NCBI GenBank assembly: GCA_014885115.2
Contig: WKLE02000273.1
Span: forward strand, 23,591 to 39,781
DNA length: 16,191 nt
DNA from: Asterionellopsis glacialis
Lineage: Eukaryota > Bacillariophyta > Plagiogrammaphyceae > Rhaphoneidales > Asterionellopsidaceae
Direction of reading: 5' to 3'
Below are positions 1-9,057 of the stretch, one piece after another. Made by a program: the position numbers and the translations under genes. Positions within the stretch are counted from its first letter, which is position 1; the number at the start of each line of letters is the position of its first letter. The notes below the pieces were generated by a model that was given only the letters and a program-made list of their open reading frames with translations, was not told where the DNA came from and did no database searches.

Positions 1-55
1 GCAAGTAGAGCTACAGAGACTTTCTGTTTTTATTTTGTTTTTGGTTTTTTAAAAG

Positions 56-243
56 TTAGTCATGCTCTATACAATAGGAATCCACAAGTTCACCATAAAC
101 GGGTCATAATCCATGATGAGAACACCCTTTCAATGTTTTACTTTTCGTACAAACTTATGATTAAATAAGGGATCTGTTTTGGAAATCCAAGCCTCTTCTG
201 TGACAAAATCATATTGTCCACGCAATACCAGTGTGGATGGTAT
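56..243 (-). pseudogene. Decayed 3' end of an alpha/beta-hydrolase (proline-iminopeptidase-like) gene
   Basis: Read on the minus strand, codons from 243 downward give LVLRGQYDFVTEE, the segment around the catalytic Asp of alpha/beta-hydrolases of the S33 type. FNHKFVRKVK follows, then TGA at 130-132. One frame over, from about 130, the reading gives KGCSHHGL, a stop at 104-106, then PVYGELVDSYCIEHD and a terminal TAA at 56-58. SHH matches the catalytic-His segment, and it lies about 30 residues after the Asp, the normal spacing in the family. The lesions are a TGA just upstream (244-246), a frameshift near 130 and the stop at 104-106, so the copy cannot make a hydrolase. I could not trace the N-terminal part with its nucleophile Ser; a 65-codon ATG reading frame at 249-446 on the same strand has no clear similarity to it. 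The family call rests on motif recognition, not a search. Confidence 0.6.
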
Positions 244-824
244 TCATATCATGACATTCGTATCCACATTGGCAGCCTTGGTGGCAACATAGTTTTGAAT
301 TGCACTTGTGTACCTCTCCAAACACTAGCATTCTCGTCGTCATCATGACGTTGACGTGATAGTGAAGCACCTGCTAGCGTTCGCTGCTGTTTATCTTGGG
401 GAGAGATGTTCGTTTTGACTGAGAAAATCTCAACGGCTGTCTCCATTCACAGCTTGAAGTAAGTACTGTAGCATTGTCTATTCTAAAACCTAAATACCGT
501 GTACATCATAGAACCTTGAGAGATCGCAGAATAATCTCCAATCCCAGATATGCCATCCATCTCACATCAGCAAACCGCACATCAGCAAACCGCAACTCAG
601 CCATCGAATATAACAGATATCAAATATAATCAATATAAATATAAAGGCACAATCATCGATCAGATCCTCGAGAAGAATCCAAGGTGTATTAATAATTGTA
701 GGTCAAAGAAGAGAACTAATCTTTTCTCTAGTACTTTTTATCATTAGCACAATATATATAGAAAAAGAAATTCAGAAAAAAAAGAAAAACCCCAAAGAAA
801 AACAACAACAAGAAGAAGAAAAGG
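244..824. other. Intergenic region and probable leader of the Cys-rich gene
   Basis: No supported gene. The stretch just before the ATG at 825 is strongly A-rich and looks like a 5' untranslated leader. An ATG at 550 opens 65 codons built partly on a 15-bp tandem repeat and ending at 747. At best it is an upstream ORF, and nothing else supports translation. Confidence 0.5.
563..592 (+). repeat. 15-bp tandem repeat, two units plus a decayed third
   Basis: The unit CACATCAGCAAACCG occurs at 563-577 and again, identical, at 578-592. A partial, diverged third unit (CAACTCAGCC) follows. Confidence 0.85.
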
Positions 825-1472
825 ATGTGTTTATTTTGTTTTTCGAAAGAACGCTTATCACCCAGTGAGGTCAAGGGTAAATATGGTGGAGCCTATGCAC
901 CTTTTATCAATAACAATACTACCTTTGATATTACCATGTGTCAAGCCCCGTGTAAGGCACCCTTGTGTTGGTTGGGAGCCATGACATGTTTTTGTCCAGT
1001 GCAAGTTCATATGCGTCATAAGGCATTAAATCATGTAGACCCCGGAAGTGGATGGTCAAATTACCAATGTTGTCAGGGTTACTTTGGTGGGTGCTGTTGT
1101 TTGCAACCAGGACAAATGTGTGAATCGACATGTCCCGTACCATGCATGTGTTTAGAGGCAGCCTTGTGTCCTGGTGCTGCCGTGAGTGCCACGTCGAACG
1201 TCATTCGTCAACGATACCAACTTGGATTAGATGAAGATGACGTACGTTTGATCCGATGCAGTAATTGTTTATTCTTCTTTTCCATTTGTTTATCTGTCGT
1301 GAGTTGTTTGACAGAATGTGAAGGTGATGATGCATTGGCAAGTGTGGTGAATACAGTATCAGATGTTGTGTTTTGTTGTGTGAGTGGATGCATGACAGCG
1401 CAGGTCAATCATGAAATTAATCTCCGTGAAAGCATGGGTACACCCCAAAGAGAAGAAATGGAACGTTGGTAA
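825..1472 (+). CDS. Very cysteine-rich conserved protein of unknown function (PLAC8-like style)
   Basis: Single-exon 215-aa protein with 25 cysteines (about 12%). It opens MCLFCFSKE and has a conserved-looking block YGGAYAPFINNNTTF (residues about 21-35). Cys clusters follow: CQAPC, QCC, GGCCC and CPVPCMCLEAALCPG. Residues about 145-165 hold a hydrophobic stretch (CSNCLFFFSICLSVVSC), and a second Cys-bearing segment ends VSGCMTAQ near residue 195. From memory the layout matches an unnamed Cys-rich family of oomycetes, algae and plants; the dense Cys clusters also recall PLAC8 proteins, but the exact PLAC8 signature is not evident. The hydrophobic stretches suggest membrane association. The ATG at 825 follows an A-rich leader and no better start lies upstream. 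The gene is real with high confidence; its function is unknown. Metal binding or palmitoylation of the Cys clusters would be inference only. Confidence 0.85.
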   Translation: MCLFCFSKERLSPSEVKGKYGGAYAPFINNNTTFDITMCQAPCKAPLCWLGAMTCFCPVQVHMRHKALNHVDPGSGWSNYQCCQGYFGGCCCLQPGQMCESTCPVPCMCLEAALCPGAAVSATSNVIRQRYQLGLDEDDVRLIRCSNCLFFFSICLSVVSCLTECEGDDALASVVNTVSDVVFCCVSGCMTAQVNHEINLRESMGTPQREEMERW

Positions 1473-2400
1473 AAACTATTATTCTATAATATATATATGA
1501 GAAGACTATACTTGCATTCGTACATCTTTGCACAACAAGATTTTTGAAAATGACTACTACCATTTTTTGTAGCATTGTATAGTTGTTAACTATTAGACGG
1601 CAGTATTATTCATTTACCTTTCATGACGTGTCTTTTTCCCCTTTGCTATCGTATAATCCTACAACACTTCTAAATTAAATAAGCAACAGAAATTTGGAAA
1701 TAAACATCATTTGGATCTTGAAAAGTGTGCAATATTCCATATCCAGATAGAGCTGTACGTTATGATTTTGATATGAGAAAATAATATGGAGAGCCTATAC
1801 AAAACCATGTGCTCCGCGGGAACGCATAATGTTTAACAATATCAAAATATAGCGGTATGTGTTGGGAAGACAGAAATTATATAAATCCTAACATAATATT
1901 AATTTTTTGGACTATCCCGAGTACACAACGTGATTCACAAAACAAGGGAAAGATCACTCTTTTCTATCAACTACAACCAAAAAAAAAGGAAAATAGATAG
2001 TTGTACGTTGAAAAGAAAGAAATTTTACATGAATATGCTCATTGAAGTAGTAAGTGTTTTCAAAGCATTGAAAATTTGTATAAAACAACAGACGTCTCCC
2101 GAAACAAACATGCCATCGACAAAAAAATGCACCAAACAAAAATGTAAAACATATAATATGAATATTATTTACACAAATTTATAAAGGAAAAAAAAACGTA
2201 ACGAAATACCATTTCGTTAGATACTTTTTCTCCTTGATTGACTACGGATATGCTATGCACCCTCCCAAAATTGATTTTGTATCGTGTTGTATGTTGCAGT
2301 GGTATCAATGGTAGGTCATGTCCTTGTTTTTTGTTAGAAAACCTCTTTATCGTTCCCTTGGACACAAACACATTCATGATTCTTCTCTCGTCGCAGACTA
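1473..2400. other. AT-rich intergenic region between convergent genes
   Basis: It lies between the 3' ends of the Cys-rich gene (plus) and the R3H-SUZ gene (minus), so it must hold both 3' UTRs. The open frames here start with non-ATG codons or have Lys/Asn-rich composition typical of AT-rich spacer. The only clear structure is the 9-bp hairpin at 2199-2219. A possible short last exon of the R3H gene near 2305-2322 is discussed under that gene. Confidence 0.6.
2199..2219. repeat. Perfect 9-bp inverted repeat with 3-nt loop
   Basis: TAACGAAAT (2199-2207), loop ACC, then ATTTCGTTA (2211-2219), a perfect reverse complement. It lies about 180 bp beyond the R3H-SUZ stop codon, on the 3' side of that gene, preceded on the plus strand by a run of A. 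It may be an RNA hairpin in the 3' UTR or a protein-binding dyad; nothing decides between these. Confidence 0.8.
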
Positions 2401-3489
2401 CTATGTACTCCATACCTGCGATGGTACTAATTGAGAAGTTGTTACAGGCATGGGAAGATGATTCCGTTGAAAGTCAGGATCTTTAGCTTCTTCCTCATAA
2501 TTACGAAGTACAGCCTTGGCAGCAAGGTTGCTACTACTTCCTCCATTGGAGTTCTTACCACCATTAGCACCACCATCGTTAGATGAGTTTGTAGTATCCT
2601 CTGGCCTTCTTGCCGGAAAGACTGCATCCACATCCGCAATGGGTGTCTGTGATTTTTTAACACTTTCATTATTTTTGGTGGTATCATTGGCAGCATCTTC
2701 GTCTTCTTCTGTTTTGCCCAAGATACGTGCACGAGCTTCTGCATATGCCTTTTCTCTATCACTTACATTTCCTGCAGTTCTTCGATTACTGCGAGTATTG
2801 TTATTGCCTTTGGATTTGCCCTTGCTGCTGTTATTGTTGTCTGCTCCTTGATTAGTCAAGGACGACGAAGATGATCGTTTAATCATAATTTTCATTTTCG
2901 AGGATGATTTTGATTTTGTCTTTGTGGTTGTTCCTGAGGATGACACCAATGTTGGTGTTGAAGACGAGGAGGGCGAGGACGATTTTTCTTGCTTGCTTGG
3001 CTTGGGCACAATGCTTGATACAGCATGTTGAAGTAATACAGCTGGAATGACACTTGTGGGCAATTTCCGTAAACGGATGGAATGTTCCAGCACTATCCCA
3101 TTTTCACGTATAATTCTAAATCGATCTGCCAATCGATGTACCAAAACTTTGTGGAATGACGATTGTTGACGCATGGTACCTGCGGAAACTACAGCTGTAG
3201 CCGATCGTCTTGATAACCGTGTAGATGATTCACCTCCATAGGCACCTGTATGAGACGGAACGTGAATGACACTATTGAAGGGACCACCTACTTCAATCCA
3301 TTTCGTATCAGAATTGATAAAATCAATCAATGTTTTTTCTAATTTGAGCAAGGCCACACGTTCTCTTGAATCCCGTAAAGCCGATTGCAACGCCGAATCA
3401 ATATTATTCACAGCAGTGTTGTTGTTGTTACTGGTGACGCTGACGTTGTAATTTCTGTTGCTGCTGTCGTTCGGAGTCATGGTAACCAT
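2401..3489 (-). CDS. R3H and SUZ domain RNA-binding protein
   Basis: 362 aa, with an ATG at 3489 and a second ATG three codons later (MVTMTP). Residues about 43-143 form an R3H domain: LLKLEKTLIDFIN at the start, then SSFHKVLVHRLADRFRI (110-126) holding the signature His118. The position normally filled by the signature Arg (R-x3-H) is Lys114. Residues 244-258 (DREKAYAEARARILG) are a SUZ motif, and KDPDFQR (336-342) near the C-terminus also recurs in R3H proteins. The rest is low complexity (Ser/Lys 165-235, Gly/Asn 300-320). R3H-SUZ proteins of the ARPP21/R3HDM/Encore group bind single-stranded nucleic acid and regulate mRNA in the cytoplasm, so a similar role is inferred. The end is uncertain: GTATGG at 2415 could be a splice donor. 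With the acceptor ending at 2323 it gives a 93-nt intron and the tail DMTYH instead of VWST. Confidence 0.85.
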   Translation of the reverse strand: MVTMTPNDSSNRNYNVSVTSNNNNTAVNNIDSALQSALRDSRERVALLKLEKTLIDFINSDTKWIEVGGPFNSVIHVPSHTGAYGGESSTRLSRRSATAVVSAGTMRQQSSFHKVLVHRLADRFRIIRENGIVLEHSIRLRKLPTSVIPAVLLQHAVSSIVPKPSKQEKSSSPSSSSTPTLVSSSGTTTKTKSKSSSKMKIMIKRSSSSSLTNQGADNNNSSKGKSKGNNNTRSNRRTAGNVSDREKAYAEARARILGKTEEDEDAANDTTKNNESVKKSQTPIADVDAVFPARRPEDTTNSSNDGGANGGKNSNGGSSSNLAAKAVLRNYEEEAKDPDFQRNHLPMPVTTSQLVPSQVWST

Positions 3490-5197
3490 AGGTCAATTCG
3501 ATGATCTCTTTGCTGTGAAACAGAGAAGGTGCAAGTCTCAAGATGAGAGATTTTGCGGTGGGAAACACCAGTGTCGAACAAAGTAATATTGAAATAACGG
3601 AGAGATAATGTAAAAAAAAAAAGAGACAAGAGAGAAAAACTCGAGGCCAAAAACCTCAACTGTGCACAGAGGTAGTAATTAAATACTAGCACACAGGAAT
3701 CGCGTACGCAGGTCCCACGTCCGAACGTTTTTCCAGCTGTTGGTGTTTGTTTCTCTTCGAAGTTTTTGTGTAACTGACGGTCATGAGCAAAGCAGCACGC
3801 GCTCCCTCCTATGTGTGTCACGTACGAACGTTGGCCGCAAATCGGTTGTATTGTACCTGTACCGTACCTGGTACTGTTGGTTCAAGTACCGGTTCAATTA
3901 AGTAGAGGTACTTAGAGGCCATAGGAACGCACTGCTCATATCAAGAATTTTTTATGATGCATCGCTGGGAGTGTCATTTATAAAAGTCGTTGCACTGATT
4001 CAAGAACAAAAAGAAAGGGAAGTCCCGGATACATAGCCCCATCTACTGCCTCCAGTCAATTTGTTTTTACATATATACAGGCATATGAAATCATGTTGCT
4101 TCTACCAAGAACTAACGTTTTTCAACTTGGTACATAAAGGTTCTTTGGTCTACGTCATTTCATTACTTAGCCTTAGTTTATATTCTTGTTTCACATTATG
4201 TGTATCGTGCATGAATTATGTAGACAACTTAAAACGTACTAATCTATGCGTGCCTGAGATACTTCCAAGAATATCTACGAGATACTCCGCCTAGTTTTGT
4301 TTATGCGAATGCTGGACTTCCCGAGCATGATGAACTTGGAGATTCAAGAGGCGGAGTTTCCTTGCAGTTACAAGTTCGGAATCTTGAGATATTCGAGATG
4401 TTCCTCAACAAACTCTTTACTTACTAGAGCTAACGTTAATAGTCGGAGTCTACAGCATCCTGTTCATTCCCGTCTCATCCAGTTCGTAAACTGAATCTCC
4501 ACAGTTGAAAAAAATCGAATCCACGAGTGGTTGAGGATGATTATTGTACAGCACATCATATATCCAGTCCTACATGAAACCAATTAATATCTATTTGTCG
4601 ACTACCTACATAAACGCATCATTTTTCACAGACTAATCTTTTGTCTATCCAATATAATTATGGGTATGTCATATATATAAAGTAGAGAATACAGATGATT
4701 TGTACTAAGTTGTTTGGTACCTGGTACGACTGGATGTAGTCATGATTTTGAATTATTTTTTGTCTGAATTAATGCTGTACAGGCAGCCTGGTCTACTGGT
4801 GGTCGCATCTTCTGCATGTGCATGATAATCAACAGCACACGGAACGACTGCAAAGCCTTGTGTTCACGTGTGTTGAACGCAGCTACGCAACACATCTCAT
4901 AACAAGCAGAGTGTCCACCACCTCCATCTAACCTTTCTATCTTCAATTCTTACGTTCTGCTTCTTCTTTTCTTCATTGTGTTCTTTGGCAATAACCAGAC
5001 CACTTGACGAAATAATTAAACATCATTGGGTGAGAAGAAACACGTATCGACCGAAACGCGCCGACAATAGAACAAAAACTTCTTCACCTTTTTTAAGCTC
5101 AAGAGAATCCACGAATTAATCAAACACAAATAATCTTCTTCGACCGTTTTGGACCCGAGCTGTTTTTAGATACTTTACGTTGTAACGGTCAACAATC
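3490..5197. other. 1.7-kb divergent intergenic region (R3H-SUZ / CTL promoters)
   Basis: Both flanking genes point away from this stretch, so it should hold both promoters. I see no gene I can defend. GTAC-rich sequence occurs around 3848-3885, and the 11-mer GTACCTGGTAC occurs at both 3864-3874 and 4717-4727. A 64-codon stop-free stretch at 4233-4424 (plus) has protein-like composition but no start codon and no recognised family. No tRNA was found; GGTTCAAGTACC at 3880-3891 resembles a B box but lacks an A box and a cloverleaf. Confidence 0.5.
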
Positions 5198-7349
5198 ATG
5201 GGACGACATGACAATGATAAATTGCAGGCACCACCGGACTTTGATGGTCCTACAGGTGATCGTCAATGTACAGATGTCTTGTGTTCGCTCCTTTTAGTGA
5301 TTGCATGGGGTATCATGACGGCTGTGGGTGTCTATTCCCTGACCAATGGTGATTATCGTGTGGTCTTGAATCCCTTGGATTATGATGGGAATATATGTGG
5401 TACTGATTATGGTGACATTGACATGACCGATTATCCATACTTACTGTATGTGAATTCCTATACGGGTGGTGTGTGTGTCAGTGAATGTCCTAATCTATCG
5501 AATTATTCAGAGGCAGGTGTCAGTGATAATTTAACAGATGTGTATACCTTAATTACCTACGATGGTATACATCAATTAGAAGGTGCCGAGCTTGATCCTG
5601 ACTTTATCAAGGTGGCGAATTATTCGACATCTAATGATAAAATTAATTGTATAAATGAAGAGAATGGGAAAGATATGTGTTATCCAGATGGGACTATTCA
5701 AAGTTCATGGGAATCCGAGGGTATCAGTGAAGGATTTGGTTGGGCCTATTATGTGGGTGATACCTATTTATGGTTACAACGATGTTATTTGACAGATGCT
5801 GCTGAAAAACGTATATCTGAATTAGTCGAAGCCAATACGACCATGACTTTGTTAGATGCAGGACAAGATTTTTGGAATGATTTGTATGCTGATTTATGGA
5901 TCGCCAAAGAATATGTGTTGGGAATTGGATTTGGTTTAGGAGTTGTAAGTAGTCTGCTTTCTCAAAAAGAACATTGTGCTGAAGATTGTTCGTATTTCTT
6001 GCAATATTGTAGTGTATGATACAATCGTTCATATACCCTTGGGCACTGACAAGCTAATGATTTCCGTCTCCTACGTACTTTTTATTTTAATAAAAACACA
6101 GGTTATCAGTTTTGTATACATAACATTACTTCGTGTCCCATGCCTTTTGAACATGGTTGTTTGGGGTTCCATCTTTTCTACAATTGCAATTATTACTGGA
6201 GCAGGGTATTATGCAACCGAACAAGCCAAGTATTGGGAAAATGAAGACCCACAAGTATGGGAAGATGAAAGTATTGCGGCAGCACGAATATTCGGTTACG
6301 TTCTTTGGGGCATTGCAGCGGTGTTTGCATTCTTGATGGTGTGTTTACGAAAACAAATTCAACTTGCTATTGGGTGTGTCCGTCAAGCAAGTCGTGCCTT
6401 GAACAAAATGCCTGGTATGATATTTGTTCCTGTCCTACAGGCGTTGGGGTTGGTAGCCTTTATGGCAGTTCTTGCTGTGTATGCTGTACATTTAGCATCC
6501 ATGGGAGAAGTTGGTAAATTTGAAACTCCAATTCCAGGAGAAAGTGGAATGGAAATTACCTTTCGTATCTTTGAATTTGATGAATTTGTGGAAAAGTGTG
6601 CGTGGTACCTACTTTTTTGTTGGTTTTGGACAGCCAACTTTATTGTAGCTATAGGTGATATGATCATTGCCATGTCGGTTGCCAAATGGTACTTTACATG
6701 GGATAAAAGTACACTTGGATGTGGTGTTGTGGCAAGTTGTGTTCGTGATACATTTCGGTATCATCTTGGAACCTGTGCCTATGGGTCTCTCATCATTGCC
6801 ATTGTTCAATATATCAGAGCCATTATTGCCAAAATACAAAAGAAAATCAAAGAACTTGATAGTTCTATTGCAGATGCACTCTTATGCTGTTGTCAGTGCA
6901 TCTTTTGGTGCTTTGAGAATTGTATCCAATTCATTAACAAAAATGCATACATTCAGACAGCAATCTTTGGTACCAGCTTTTGTAAGAGTGCAAGAGAGGC
7001 ATTTTTTCTTATTCTGAGGAATGCCTTTCGAGTTGGTACAATATCATATGTGTCTGGAGCCATTCTATTCGTTGGTAAATTCTTTATCAGTGCTGTAGTG
7101 ACAGCTATTGGTTATGTGGCATTGTCTGAAACGATTGCTGATGAACTGTACAACCTTTCTGGTCCGACGGTCGTCATATTCTTGATTTCATGGTTTGTAA
7201 GCGACATGTTTATGGATGTCTTTGATATGGCCATTACCACTATCTTACAGTGTTTCGTCGCAGATGAAGAAATGTTTGATGGAGACCAATGTTATGCAGA
7301 GGGAGCGCTACAACAGTGGATTGACAAGAATCAAGACAGAGCGACTTAA
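5198..7349 (+). CDS. Choline transporter-like protein (CTL/SLC44 family), two exons
   Basis: Join 5198-5944 and 6102-7349: 249 + 415 = 664 aa. The splice is in phase 0 and fuses ...GFGLGV to VISFVYITLLRVP, restoring one membrane helix. Exon 1 has a cytosolic start, a first membrane segment (about 27-48), then a large loop with the family motif DYDGNICG (61-68), paired Cys and four N-glycosylation sequons. Exon 2 carries about nine more hydrophobic segments and the C-terminal CTL core: GTCAYGSLIIAIVQYIRAI, then a Cys cluster (LLCCCQCIFWCFENC), NAYIQTAIFGTSFC (about 530-543), and the end DMFMDVFDMAITTILQCFVADEE. Length and order fit the family. CTL proteins move choline, and some members ethanolamine or thiamine derivatives, across plasma or organelle membranes; which substrate applies here cannot be told. 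The ATG context is aatcATGg. Confidence 0.93.
5945..6101 (+). other. Intron of the CTL gene (157 nt)
   Basis: Donor GTAAGT at 5945-5950; acceptor ACACAG ending at 6101, after a T-rich stretch. Removal keeps frame (phase 0) and rebuilds the conserved helix, whereas reading through meets a stop at 6017-6019. Confidence 0.9.
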
Positions 7350-7682
7350 ATTAAAAATATGACGCCATGTGAAGGCTTGAAGTGTTTCAATTAGATCTTA
7401 CGGCGCCATCTCGTTTCATGACTAACAACTTGATCAGTCTTTAGAAAGACTGCATATTCAAAGAGCTTTAATCTGGTATACAAGTTAGACGTTTCTTCTT
7501 GAGTAGAAAGAGATCAAAAATACTTATTATTCAGGCTGTGTCAATAACTATGTACTCTAAAATTAATTTCACAAAAATCACAATACCGTTCATTCAATAT
7601 ATATACCATATCTCTTCGTAAAGATATAACATAATGGGATATGCTCTTTTGAATGACATGAATATATTTGATGCATTCGGTC
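7350..7682. other. Intergenic region between convergent genes
   Basis: 3' UTRs of the CTL gene (plus) and the poly-Asn gene (minus). No gene, repeat or RNA is recognised. Confidence 0.6.
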
Positions 7683-8234
7683 TCACGTGGATCTTGATGC
7701 CTGAATTTCGTCATCTGCACACTCGTCTTTCTGTTTGCTTCTACGCTTAAAAAGCCTGAATCTCCGCCGTTTCTTTTTTCCGTTGTTGTCACTCCGTGAC
7801 CTCCAGTCTTTGTTGGTAGGTGAATTTGTGATGGCTATATCTGTTGCATCGTCCTCGCTGGGGACAGTTTTTATATGACTTGCTTGAGGTGATACAACCA
7901 TATTACATCTTTCACAGAACAGCACGAGTTCTCCACGTTCAGCTGCTGCGTTTGCTACATCATACATGTTAGTTTCGGGAGATGTTTGCTTCTTGGATGA
8001 GGACGACGCTGTATCTATCAAATGTTCCAACATCAGCCACTCACAAAATCCCATGTAACTACAAGGACAGGCCTGGTCCCATACCTCTTCTGTAGTAGTA
8101 CAAACTCCCCGTGTTGGCTCAACTTTTTTCAAAGCATATAAACATGTTTGACATGCACCAAAGTTTCCTTGTATCGTTTTCAATCCTGAATTGTTGTTGT
8201 TGTTGTTGTTGTTATTATTATTGATGGATGTCAT
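7683..8234 (-). CDS. Unrecognised protein with poly-Asn tract, Cys pairs and basic C-terminus
   Basis: 183 aa from the ATG at 8234 (context aaccATGac). The same frame stays open 101 codons further upstream, but that part is Tyr/Lys/His-rich and looks like spacer, so I prefer 8234. The order is MTSI, 11 Asn (residues 5-15), then a Cys-rich core with CQTC, C...CPCSYMGFCEWLMLEH and CERC, then an acidic linker and the basic cluster KKKRRRFRLFKRRSKQK ending about 17 residues before the C-terminus. The spaced Cys pairs could bind zinc and the basic run could be a nuclear or nucleolar signal; both are inference. The family is not recognised. Conserved-looking Trp/Cys residues in the core, and the lack of stops in a frame with ordinary composition, support a real gene. 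It is divergent with the valyl-tRNA synthetase gene, 823 bp away. Confidence 0.65.
   Translation of the reverse strand: MTSINNNNNNNNNNNSGLKTIQGNFGACQTCLYALKKVEPTRGVCTTTEEVWDQACPCSYMGFCEWLMLEHLIDTASSSSKKQTSPETNMYDVANAAAERGELVLFCERCNMVVSPQASHIKTVPSEDDATDIAITNSPTNKDWRSRSDNNGKKKRRRFRLFKRRSKQKDECADDEIQASRST
8191..8223. repeat. Trinucleotide repeat (GTT/ATT; Asn codons on the minus strand)
   Basis: A run of TTG/TTA triplets encodes the 11 Asn near the N-terminus of the minus-strand gene (AAT x3, AAC x7, AAT). A likely length-variable locus. Confidence 0.9.
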
Positions 8235-9057
8235 GGTTCGTCGTGATTTATCACAACAAGACGTAATGATATTGCAAAACTTACAAAAGATATAGATATA
8301 TACAGAGGGATGATGATGGTATCGGTACTTGCTCTGTCTCTCTCGCTTTTTTTTTCTCGAGTACTTGTATTTAGTATAGAGTCCTACAACAAATAGTTGT
8401 TCTTTGTGTGTGACAAGAAGATGAGGCCCATGTAGATGACACAAGTAACCAATGATGCAACGACTGGGATGAAAAATGGCGAAAAAAAGAACGGACATTC
8501 TTGTGATGATATTGGTTATATTCATATCGTTAATCAAATATGCTGATAGTCAAACCCGTATTGATCAACGAATTTATAACGTTTTAACGCTTATTTAAGA
8601 TTCGAGGATTGTAAGTAGATTCTTGGAAAATATACAATGGGTCCCTCTACATACCGATGAATACTACGATCTACTAGGAGTATCAAGATTTTATTCATAA
8701 ATAAAAACATACAATGAATCATCGCTCTTTTTTCGATACAGGGACGTAGTTTGTTGTCTGTCACCCCCCCGCCTAACCAAGCGTTATCATTTTTTTTTAA
8801 AATCATTTTATCGTCTGTTCTTCATCAGACTGTAGAAGAAGTTCTGATTTTGACATTGTTCACTGAGGGGGATGGAGGGACTGGGGAGACTGCAGATCTT
8901 GTGGCTCTGGATACGTTTACACAGACGTTTCAAGCCAATTTTCGAGCCAGTCCGGGACTAGCTGTATTCGTTCTCGCGTGTCTCCACGGGTCGGCGAGGA
9001 GTAAGCACTTTCGAATTCTCCGTGTCGGAAGACAACATCACATTACATCATTGCATT
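8235..9057. promoter_or_regulatory. Divergent promoter region of the poly-Asn gene and valyl-tRNA synthetase
   Basis: 823 bp between two divergent start codons. The right part (about 8840-9057) is more GC-rich than the left and is probably the valyl-tRNA synthetase leader. A stop-free frame covers 8751-9065, but it begins at TTG, contains no ATG, is out of frame with the synthetase and has no recognised motif. No specific control element can be named. Confidence 0.5.

Noticed and set aside
1930..2184. 84-codon plus-strand frame in the AT-rich spacer
   Set aside because: It starts with GTG, has a Lys/Asn/Thr-rich spacer-like composition and no motif.
2516..2851. 111-codon Leu/Pro-rich plus-strand frame
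   Set aside because: It is the antisense shadow of the Ser/Lys/Asn-rich part of the R3H-SUZ gene.
3880..3891. GGTTCAAGTACC as a tRNA B box
   Set aside because: No A box at the right distance, and no acceptor or anticodon stem can be folded by eye.
2085..8000. The same peptide QTSPETNM appears in a plus frame near 2092-2112 and in the minus-strand poly-Asn gene near 7968-7990
   Set aside because: The DNA match is about 17 of 19 bases with no extension. A rough estimate gives about one such match by chance in a window of this size, and the first frame lacks an ATG.
8235..8537. N-terminal extension of the poly-Asn protein up to 8537
   Set aside because: Composition (Tyr/Lys/His-rich, spacer-like) and the good ATG at 8234 argue that the upstream part is leader.
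9022..9057. Start of valyl-tRNA synthetase at 9022
   Set aside because: That codon is GTG. The first ATG after the in-frame stop at 8959 is at 9058.
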